DNA of 10,794 bases from assembly GCA_016203755.1 (NCBI GenBank), contig JACQMD010000059.1:1-10794 (forward strand), read 5' to 3'. The notes under the pieces were generated by a model. It had not been told where the DNA came from and did no database searches. It worked only from the letters and a program-made list of their open reading frames with translations. Positions 6,093 through 10,794 of this stretch are shown here, in pieces (the first letter of the stretch is position 1; every line of letters begins with the position of its first letter). Source of the DNA: Candidatus Roizmanbacteria bacterium. GTDB taxonomy: Bacteria > Patescibacteriota > Microgenomatia > GCA-001788215 > 2-01-FULL-40-14. The position numbers and the translations under genes were made by a program.

Positions 6093-6144
6093 TATAGTAT
6101 ACCTATGTCCGTATATCTGCCAATAGAACAAAAAAAGGAGGTGA
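6093..6144 (+). promoter_or_regulatory. Leader of the GlsB-like gene: candidate -10 and perfect Shine-Dalgarno
   Basis: TATAGT (6093-6098) is a candidate -10 with no good -35 and no extended -10. The predicted +1, 6105, is the first base of an ATG that opens another frame, so the exact start is uncertain. AAGGAGGTGA (6135-6144) matches the consensus 16S rRNA 3' end over ten bases and lies six bases before the ATG at 6151. It is by far the strongest ribosome binding site in the window. Confidence 0.5.
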
Positions 6145-6150
6145 GTATAT

Positions 6151-6405
6151 ATGAATTTTCTCTTATGGATGCTATTAGGATTGTTCGCTGGATGGCTCGC
6201 TTCCATTATTATGAAAACCGATGCGCAGCAAGGGATGCTGACAGATATTTTGTTGGGTATTGTAGGAGCAGTTCTTGGTGGATGGCTTATGAATCTTTTC
6301 GGTTCCCCTGGCGTGACCGGCTTTAATCTGTGGAGTATATTGGTGGCCACATTGGGCGCGACGGTATTGATATGGTTTGGACGTATGTTCCATCGAAGTT
6401 TATAA
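6151..6405 (+). CDS. GlsB/YeaQ/YmgE-family (transglycosylase-associated) membrane protein
   Basis: An 84-residue integral membrane protein with three hydrophobic segments (about 3-20, 32-50 and 60-78). The motifs GLFAGWLASIIMKTD (10-24), TDILLGIVGAVLGGWL (31-46) and the closing FNLWSILVATLGATVLIWF (58-76) are characteristic of the GlsB/YeaQ/YmgE family, named transglycosylase-associated although no enzymatic activity is established. Members are small general-stress proteins in several bacteria. The ATG at 6151 is fixed by the perfect Shine-Dalgarno sequence six bases upstream. It is monocistronic: its own leader lies upstream and a strong hairpin terminator follows 28 bases after the stop. 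A frame open from 6105 overlaps it in a different register and is not favoured. Confidence 0.9.
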   Translation: MNFLLWMLLGLFAGWLASIIMKTDAQQGMLTDILLGIVGAVLGGWLMNLFGSPGVTGFNLWSILVATLGATVLIWFGRMFHRSL

Positions 6406-6432
6406 AACCAATTCTCTTTTCGTACCACTTAC

Positions 6433-6472
6433 AAACATCTCCGTATTGGATAACAAACGGAGATGTTTCTTT
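6433..6472 (+). terminator. Rho-independent terminator after the GlsB-like gene
   Basis: A perfect 12-base inverted repeat, AAACATCTCCGT (6433-6444) and ACGGAGATGTTT (6457-6468), encloses a 12-base loop. It is followed by CTTT, so with the arm's own TTT the U-rich tail is TTTCTTT. It lies between the GlsB-like stop codon and the promoter of the next gene, where a terminator is expected. Confidence 0.85.
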
Positions 6473-6493
6473 AAACTATCATTATCCCATTTG

Positions 6494-6522
6494 TTGATCT
6501 TACGCGTATGATGTGATACAGT
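6494..6522 (+). promoter_or_regulatory. Predicted promoter of the redoxin gene
   Basis: TTGATC (6494-6499), a 17-base spacer and TACAGT (6517-6522) preceded by TGA (extended -10). The predicted +1 at 6529 lies three bases before the ATG at 6532, making the mRNA nearly leaderless and placing the alternative TTG start at 6526 outside the transcript. No Shine-Dalgarno sequence is seen. Confidence 0.5.
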
Positions 6523-6531
6523 AAATTGGTT

Positions 6532-7089
6532 ATGGCATTACTTCAATCAAAACAATTACCAATCGGGCAGTGGAACGCGCCTGATTTTTCGCTTCCGTCA
6601 ACTAATGAAAAAACATACACGCTGAATGAAATTTCAGGTAAATCTGGAACAGTGATATTTTTCACTTGCAATCATTGTCCGTACGCAAAAGCTGCATGGC
6701 CCATCCTGATTGATCTGGCAAAACTGTATCAGGGAAATAATATCTCTTTCGTTGCTATTAATTCCAACAATGCAGATACATATCCGGAAGATTCGTTTGA
6801 GGTAATGAAGGAAAAGGTAGACGAGTGGAATATCCCGTTTCCTTATTTACGCGATGAATCACAGGAAATTGCCAGGTCGTATCAGGCGCAGTGCACACCC
6901 GATATTTACGTGTTTGATAAAGAAAAAAAGCTGTATTACCACGGCAGGGTAAATGACAACTGGCAGGATCCGCAAGCTGTTAAAGAAGAAAACCTCAAAG
7001 ATGCGCTTGAGTTATTAGTTAAAGGCGAACAACCGCCAGAACATCAACCATCAAGTATGGGATGCAGTATAAAATGGAAGGAGGGGTAA
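6532..7089 (+). CDS. Thioredoxin-like redoxin (AhpC/TSA-thioredoxin superfamily) with CNHC site
   Basis: A 185-residue cytoplasmic thioredoxin-fold protein. The N-terminal APDFSLPSTNEKTYTLNE (16-33) is typical of AhpC/TSA-redoxin proteins. The active site is FFTCNHCPYAK (43-53), a C-x-x-C pair with Cys46 and Cys49. The cis-proline motif is QCTPDIYVFD (120-129). A conserved tail SSMGCSIKWK (174-183) places it in a subgroup of stand-alone redoxins ending in 'GCSIKWK'. The likely role is thiol-disulfide exchange or peroxide reduction; the substrate is unknown. Cys121 and Cys178 could be further redox partners. No signal peptide is present. The ATG at 6532 fits the promoter; a TTG at 6526 is rejected on that basis. 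A short hypothetical gene follows 6 bases after the stop and is probably co-transcribed. Confidence 0.9.
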   Translation: MALLQSKQLPIGQWNAPDFSLPSTNEKTYTLNEISGKSGTVIFFTCNHCPYAKAAWPILIDLAKLYQGNNISFVAINSNNADTYPEDSFEVMKEKVDEWNIPFPYLRDESQEIARSYQAQCTPDIYVFDKEKKLYYHGRVNDNWQDPQAVKEENLKDALELLVKGEQPPEHQPSSMGCSIKWKEG

Positions 7090-7095
7090 ATTTCT

Positions 7096-7338
7096 ATGGG
7101 TATTGAGACAGATGATTCACCAGTTGCGTCGCGAACAAGTAGCATACGCGACGATGAACCATCATTTTTAAGGGGTGCTAGAGTGTATCATGAAGGATTT
7201 TTTAGATTTCTAGATACATTTAGCGTGGAAGCATCTAAATTAGGAATGGATCCTGAAGATATAAAACGATCACGACAGGACGATCGGGTTTTAGAGCTGG
7301 CACACCAAAAAGGGAAGGATGCATTAGAGAAATTATAA
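7096..7338 (+). CDS. Hypothetical 80-residue protein
   Basis: An 80-residue, charged, soluble protein with no membrane segment and no family I recognise. Residues 1-25 are polar and probably disordered; from about 26 on it looks helical (RGARVYHEGFFRFLDTF, then DPEDIKRSRQDDRVLELAHQK and a Lys/Glu-rich end). It contains no Cys. A Shine-Dalgarno sequence (AAGGAGG, about 7077-7083, inside the end of the redoxin gene) lies upstream of the ATG, and the gene starts 6 bases after the redoxin stop, so co-transcription and SD-dependent internal translation are likely. This contrasts with the SD-less first genes of units. A role in redox biology would be guesswork from position only. Confidence 0.65.
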   Translation: MGIETDDSPVASRTSSIRDDEPSFLRGARVYHEGFFRFLDTFSVEASKLGMDPEDIKRSRQDDRVLELAHQKGKDALEKL

Positions 7339-7588
7339 ATTCTGATATGGAAAGACGAGAACCTGATATTGTCATAACGAAAAAAGGAAAAGTATAGGAG
7401 GTCGGATCTTAACATTACGACTTTTTCCAACAGACTCGGTTTACAGCAAATGAGAGACGAAGAGAAATGATGAATGATGTTTGATGAACCGGAATCTCCC
7501 CAAACAAGTCCTCAGTCGGATATTCCGTTAGTTCTTCTTTTCCTTGCAATAAAGAACAGCTAAAGGACTCAAGCAATTAACTCTAGTA
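7339..7588. other. Stretch without a supported gene
   Basis: No gene can be supported here. Three short open frames were seen: 7347-7397 (+, 16 residues), 7477-7563 (+, 28 residues, Pro/Ser-rich start then IPLVLLFLAI) and 7415-7576 (-, TTG start, 53 residues, including GKEELTEYPTEDLFGEIPV). None has a good ribosome binding site or a recognised family, and the last two overlap on opposite strands, so at most one could be real. The stretch may be a decayed gene. A four-base-stem hairpin CGGA-TAT-TCCG near 7513-7523 precedes a T-rich run and is too weak to call a terminator. Confidence 0.4.
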
Positions 7589-7597
7589 TGTTATAGT
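7589..7597 (+). promoter_or_regulatory. Extended -10 promoter upstream of the helicase gene
   Basis: TGT-TATAGT (TATAGT at 7592-7597) has no clear -35. The predicted +1 at 7604 is the A of an ATG, exactly six bases after the box as in the leaderless genes nearby. That ATG now opens only a ten-codon frame (7604-7636, MICSRKTCPC, TGA), not the helicase. Confidence 0.5.
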
Positions 7598-7607
7598 GGA
7601 GTGATGA

Positions 7608-7695
7608 TTTGTAGCCGCAAGACTTGTCCTTGCTGATAATCATATTCTCGGCGACCACAAGCCTGTCCGCCTTTGGCGGAGGTCGCAACTACGAC
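7608..7695 (+). mobile_element. Candidate 88-base structured insertion element (REP/MITE-like) at the helicase start
   Basis: The stretch is flanked by the direct repeat ATGA (7604-7607 and 7696-7699). Its ends are imperfect inverted repeats: it begins TTTGTAGCCGCAAG and the reverse complement of its end reads GTCGTAGTTGCGAC (8 of 14 match, including GTAG..GC). Inside are a stem GCAAG/CTTGC (7617-7621, 7629-7633) and a strong nested hairpin: TCCGCC-TTT-GGCGGA (7666-7680), continued by GCGACC (7651-7656) pairing with GGTCGC (7681-7686) across a nine-base bulge. It encodes no transposase and would have to move passively. It could instead be an unrelated regulatory leader hairpin; finding other genomic copies would decide. 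Confidence 0.45.
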
Positions 7696-9681
7696 ATGAA
7701 CAATATTCTCAACCCTGCCCAGCAACTGGCGGTAACTACCCATACAGGTCCAATTCTCGTGATTGCCGGAGCGGGAACAGGGAAAACGAGAGTACTTGAA
7801 TATCGAACGGTCGAGCTTATTAAGAAAGGCATCGACCCAAGGGCAATACTATTGTTAACCTTCACCCGACGCGCTGCTGCTGAAATGTTATCCCGTGCTG
7901 CCCGGCATGATAATCGCGCGCAAGACGTTGCTGGCGGTACATTCCACTCTTTTTCACTTGAGATGCTCAAGAAAAAAGGGAAGGTTCTAGGACTTAATTC
8001 ATTTGTTGTTCTGGACCGGGGAGACAATGAGGAATTAGTCGGAAAACTTATTAGCGACCTCAAGCTTCGTGAGAAAAAATATTTTCCGAAAAAAGGAACA
8101 GTTACCGACATTCTTTCAAAATCCGTCAATAAAGATACCGCAATTGAGAATATTTTAGAAAGCGATTATCCGCAGTTTTATGACTGGAAACAGGCACTTG
8201 AACTTATCCAGACGAGATTTGCTGCATATAAAAAAGAACGGCAGCTTCTGGATTTTGATGATTTGCTCCTGTATTTTTATGAACTCGTACATGATTTTGA
8301 AGGCGTCAGGATGCAGATTCAGTCACGCTATCACTATATTATGATTGATGAATATCAGGATACGAATAAACTTCAGGGAAAAATAGTCCATGAACTTGCA
8401 CGAGGACATGAAAATATACTCATCGTTGGAGACGAGATGCAGTCAATCTACCGGTTTCGAGGAGCAGAGTTTACCAATATGATAAATTTTCCAAAGAACT
8501 TTGAAAGAACCCAGCACATAACGCTTGAGACGAATTATCGCTCAACGCAAGAAATACTTGATCTGGCTAATGCGGTATTGGAACAAGTGGAGGGTGATCA
8601 CTTTAAGAAATATTTAACCTCACTTGATAAGAGAGGGACAAAACCTGTCTATCGGCAATTCAAATCTCCAAAAGAAGAAGCGGAATGGATAGCTGATACT
8701 ATTCTTGAGCGAAATAACAAAGGTATTCCTCTCACGCAAATTGCTGCGTTGTTTCGGGCAGCCTATCAATCAGCACCTCTTGAAATTGAACTTTCCGCCC
8801 GTGGGATACCATTTAAAAAATTCGGCGGCATTCGCTTCGTTGAGACAGCTCATATCAAAGACGTCCTTTGTCATTTGCGAGTAATAGTGAATCCTGCTGA
8901 TGAGTTGGCGTGGAGGAGGATACTGTTGTTACTTGAAGGAGTGGGAGATAAGACAGCCGACGAAATAGTATCAAGTATAAAGTATCAAGTATCAAGCGAG
9001 AATGCAAAATACAAAATACCAAATACAAAATACATGTCCGCCGGATTACAGAATTTGTTTCAATTACTCAACCAGATGAGCCAAAAAGATTTAACTCCTG
9101 GACAAAAGATTGCAGACATTATTAATTACTACAAGCCAATTCTTCGGAGAATTCATGATGACTATCCTGCCCGTGAGCAGGATCTGGATGCACTTGTTGA
9201 AATAGTTTCGGGGTATACATCTGATGAAGAGTTGCTCAATGATCTGGCGCTTGATCCGCCGGACAAATCAGCACTCAACGGCCGGACAGATGATGGTGAG
9301 TATGTAACGCTGTCAACCATTCACTCGGCAAAAGGACTTGAGTGGAATACGGTATTTGTAATAGGACTTGTTGAAGGGAAATTTCCGGTAATTCGTGACA
9401 ATACAAAAGCAGAAGATATTGAAGAAGAGCGACGACTATTTTACGTTGCCGTGACGCGGGCAAAAGAACGGTTGTACTTAACTTCTTCGCATGGACGATC
9501 GCGAAGTTTTTACGACTCGTGGTTCTTCACGCGCCCGTCACGTTTTGTCGAGCCGCTTATGAATACGGAAACACTCGAAACCCATTCACTTATTTCTGAA
9601 ATAAACAAGGTAAATCCGTATGCGAAAAATCCCTATATTAGATCAGATGATATTGAAGAAGTGGGTGTGGATAAGTTTTAG
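7696..9681 (+). CDS. UvrD/Rep-family superfamily 1 DNA helicase
   Basis: A 661-residue ATP-dependent 3'-5' DNA helicase of the UvrD/Rep/PcrA group, presumably in DNA repair or replication restart. In order: Q motif LNPAQQLAV (5-13), Walker A GAGTGKT (25-31), Ia LLTFTRRAAAEM (53-64), II MIDEYQDTN (216-224), III LIVGDEMQSIYRFRG (242-256), IV ETNYRST (278-284), V STIHSAKGLEW (540-550), VI VAVTRAKERLYL (584-595). Motif II has Tyr and motif III has GDEMQ where UvrD has DEFQD and GDDDQ. The usual long Tudor-like C-terminal tail is missing, the protein stopping about 65 residues after motif VI. The ATG at 7696 is preferred to a TTG at 7624, which would translate the insertion element. GGAGG (7678-7682), inside the element hairpin, is 13 bases upstream and is a poor ribosome binding site. 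A heptamer-repeat insertion encodes residues 424-447. Confidence 0.93.
   Translation: MNNILNPAQQLAVTTHTGPILVIAGAGTGKTRVLEYRTVELIKKGIDPRAILLLTFTRRAAAEMLSRAARHDNRAQDVAGGTFHSFSLEMLKKKGKVLGLNSFVVLDRGDNEELVGKLISDLKLREKKYFPKKGTVTDILSKSVNKDTAIENILESDYPQFYDWKQALELIQTRFAAYKKERQLLDFDDLLLYFYELVHDFEGVRMQIQSRYHYIMIDEYQDTNKLQGKIVHELARGHENILIVGDEMQSIYRFRGAEFTNMINFPKNFERTQHITLETNYRSTQEILDLANAVLEQVEGDHFKKYLTSLDKRGTKPVYRQFKSPKEEAEWIADTILERNNKGIPLTQIAALFRAAYQSAPLEIELSARGIPFKKFGGIRFVETAHIKDVLCHLRVIVNPADELAWRRILLLLEGVGDKTADEIVSSIKYQVSSENAKYKIPNTKYMSAGLQNLFQLLNQMSQKDLTPGQKIADIINYYKPILRRIHDDYPAREQDLDALVEIVSGYTSDEELLNDLALDPPDKSALNGRTDDGEYVTLSTIHSAKGLEWNTVFVIGLVEGKFPVIRDNTKAEDIEEERRLFYVAVTRAKERLYLTSSHGRSRSFYDSWFFTRPSRFVEPLMNTETLETHSLISEINKVNPYAKNPYIRSDDIEEVGVDKF
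8967..9034 (+). repeat. Two adjacent four-copy heptamer tandem arrays inside the helicase gene
   Basis: First array: AGTATCA, AGTATAA, AGTATCA, AGTATCA (8967-8994) plus a partial AG. After ten bases, a second array: CAAAATA, CAAAATA, CCAAATA, CAAAATA (9005-9032) plus a partial CA. The period of 7 is not a multiple of 3, but the block stays open and encodes a low-complexity stretch rich in Ser, Lys, Tyr and Asn (residues 424-447). It falls between motifs IV and V, in the region corresponding to the 2A/2B domains, where length variation is tolerated. Confidence 0.85.
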
Positions 9682-9724
9682 AGTTTTTCGTATGTCCCAA
9701 ATACTTTTTCGAGAGTATCAAATG

Positions 9725-10555
9725 TCAACCTCTCTGTTGCCACTGTTCCGGAGTAAATTGAAGATTTCCTCTACCATCATATACAGGAATATACAAAGGA
9801 AATGTTTTTAATGTTTTGATGGTTTTATCTATATCTTCAGGTGCAGTGACGACGCAGGCACTAATATCATAGGAAGGAGCGCCAATCGGTAACCCGTACG
9901 GAATACTTGCTGATTTTGTGGTTGATCCAGCTGAAGGAGCATTTGGCAGGTTTTTTACAAAGGATGCCTCTGGTGGAGCTACTAATGTTACTTTACCCGG
10001 TCCGACTCCATACCTTTCTGAATTAGAATTTCGTACTGTTGATGTAAGGTCAGACATAACTTGATAAGTAGGAACAATTCTTGAAAGATATAATCTCATC
10101 GGTAGAACATTTCCCCTTCCACCATACAATTCCCCGGCAAGCAGCCCATACTTTACATACTGTAAGCAATCTAAAGGTAAACCGTGCAAGAAACTATAAG
10201 GAGTAATAGGTGATATATTGCTGGTAGCAAGTTGTGCGTTTCTCTTGCTGGCATTTGCTAAATCCTTGGGTGTTTGACTTGCATCTATTATGCCTCTGGC
10301 TGCTGACTGAAGAATAAATAGTTTTGTGTGTCTCGATTCCGTATTGTATTTTGCATCTGAAAAAAGAGAGAAATCAATCCGAGAAAGATCGTTTTCAGTT
10401 AGTGTTTTCAGGTTGTCACTAATTTGTTGGAGAAACTGATTTATGCTTTCTTGCGCTTCCGGCGATTTAAGATACATTAATGGAAGGTCAGCGTCCGGTT
10501 GGGGTGTGGGAATTGGTGTCCATCCAATCACGGGTGATTTCGGTTCTTGATCCAT
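9725..10555 (-). CDS. Hypothetical protein, no recognised family
   Basis: A 276-residue soluble protein. The N-terminus is Pro-rich (WTPIPTPQPDADLPL, 12-26) and probably disordered. Residues 30-110 look helical (SPEAQESINQFLQQISDNLK and onward), and the rest mixes Gly/Pro-rich loops (GGRGN, GVGPGK, IPYGLPIGAP) with likely strands (VTLVAPP, ACVVTAPE, YIPVYDGRGN). It has only two Cys (130, 234), no signal peptide and no membrane helix. An in-frame ATG at 10582 lies inside the predicted -10 box, so the ATG at 10555 is the likelier start, giving a 16-base leader without a clear Shine-Dalgarno sequence. It ends with TGA and converges on the helicase gene, 43 bases away. A structural role or a surface protein are both possible; neither is shown. 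Confidence 0.75.
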   Translation of the reverse strand: MDQEPKSPVIGWTPIPTPQPDADLPLMYLKSPEAQESINQFLQQISDNLKTLTENDLSRIDFSLFSDAKYNTESRHTKLFILQSAARGIIDASQTPKDLANASKRNAQLATSNISPITPYSFLHGLPLDCLQYVKYGLLAGELYGGRGNVLPMRLYLSRIVPTYQVMSDLTSTVRNSNSERYGVGPGKVTLVAPPEASFVKNLPNAPSAGSTTKSASIPYGLPIGAPSYDISACVVTAPEDIDKTIKTLKTFPLYIPVYDGRGNLQFTPEQWQQRG

Positions 10556-10577
10556 AAATCCAAATAATGCTGTATAG

Positions 10578-10607
10578 AGCATAACAAAAGGATTGAGTCT
10601 TTGTCAA
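10578..10607 (-). promoter_or_regulatory. Predicted promoter of the hypothetical gene 9725-10555
   Basis: On the - strand a consensus -35 TTGACA (10607-10602) is followed after 18 bases by TATGCT (10583-10578), which is preceded by TGT (extended -10). The predicted +1 is about 10571. TATACA (10576-10571) is another possible -10 but lies 25 bases from the -35. Either choice leaves the ATG at 10582 untranscribed and supports the start at 10555. Confidence 0.55.
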
Positions 10608-10655
10608 TGAATATTCGTAGCGTGGATGTAAGAAGTTTTAGTCCTATATTTAAAT

Positions 10656-10793
10656 TTAAGATAAGGAAACAAAAATAATTCCAAGAATGATCGCACCTAT
10701 TCCTGTAATAATATTGTTAAGTAGCATGTATTCTTTGTCTTTTTTAAATTTTAGATTCAATTCTTCTAATATATTAAATTTTCTAAACTTATA
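10656..10793 (-). CDS. C-terminal end of a gene running off the window; tail-anchored membrane protein
   Basis: The - strand is open from the window edge to a TAA at 10658-10656, giving 45 residues. The visible part is a charged, Lys/Glu-rich helix (RKFNILEELNLKFKKDKEY) followed by a 20-residue hydrophobic segment (MLLNNIITGIGAIILGIIFV) and the stop three residues later. This charged-helix plus terminal membrane-segment layout is coherent and unlikely to arise by chance in AT-rich spacer. The start is outside the window unless translation begins at the internal Met (23). No family is recognised. The 73 bases between it and the next promoter show no terminator. Confidence 0.5.
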   Translation of the reverse strand, partial: YKFRKFNILEELNLKFKKDKEYMLLNNIITGIGAIILGIIFVSLS

Positions 10794-10794
10794 A

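Noticed and set aside
7415..7576. 53-codon - strand frame with a TTG start
   Set aside because: The amino-acid content looks plausible, but there is no ribosome binding site, no ATG and no recognised family, and it overlaps an equally plausible + strand frame.
7624..7695. N-terminal extension of the helicase from a TTG codon at 7624
   Set aside because: It would translate the hairpin element (residues like FGGGRNYD) that has no counterpart in UvrD proteins; MNNILNPAQQLAV starting at 7696 is the normal N-terminus.
7689..8129. 146-codon open frame on the - strand
   Set aside because: It lies opposite the helicase motifs Q to Ia and encodes Ser/Arg-rich sequence with no family; it is an antisense shadow.
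8967..9034. CRISPR-like repeat
   Set aside because: The repeat units are 7 bases, contiguous and without spacers, and lie inside a conserved coding frame.
9701..9718. Bidirectional terminator between the helicase and the converging gene (ATACT/AGTAT stem)
   Set aside because: Only a five-base stem with an eight-base loop and no U-rich tail on the + strand; too weak to call.

Overview
The window looks like a chromosomal segment of a Candidate Phyla Radiation bacterium (Patescibacteria, perhaps Microgenomates-like). This is inference from the small dense genes, moderate-to-low GC, TAA/TAG/TGA all acting as stops (so not the TGA=Gly code), and the gene repertoire: PspC/LiaF-like membrane proteins, a membrane-anchored SurA-N-like protein, a NAGPA-type exoprotein and a UvrD-like helicase. 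I see no rRNA, tRNA, CRISPR array, phage genes or intact insertion sequence.

Layout. A + strand operon at 46-1224 encodes a PspC-domain protein, a LiaF/DUF5668-like membrane protein and a membrane-anchored cyclophilin; it reads as an envelope and protein-folding unit. It converges, sharing one TTAA as both stops, on a - strand pair at 1221-1810 that resembles a toxin-antitoxin module (BECR/DUF4258-like protein followed by a DUF2283-like protein). That pair is divergent, across a 61-base shared control region, from a RecB/Cas4-like PD-(D/E)XK nuclease (1872-2750). Next come a SurA-N-like anchored protein (2794-3507), then on the - strand a four-CBS protein with a C-terminal HPF/RaiA-like ribosome-hibernation domain (3525-4628) and an anchored coiled-coil NAGPA-domain protein (4698-5906). 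The + strand resumes with a GlsB/YeaQ-family membrane protein (6151-6405, clear terminator after it), a redoxin (6532-7089), a short hypothetical gene (7096-7338) and a UvrD/Rep-family helicase (7696-9681). The window ends with an unrecognised - strand gene (9725-10555) and the C-terminal end of another - strand gene that runs off the edge.

Two themes go beyond ordinary annotation. First, most transcription units have a recognisable -10 box 6-9 bases before the ATG, so their mRNAs are predicted to be leaderless or nearly so, whereas genes inside operons and glsB-like carry Shine-Dalgarno sequences. Second, the helicase gene seems to have lost this arrangement: an 88-base structured element flanked by ATGA direct repeats lies between its -10 box and its present start, and two adjacent heptamer arrays are inserted in frame in its coding region. 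The CBS-HPF fusion is the most interesting protein, because it suggests nucleotide-controlled ribosome hibernation.
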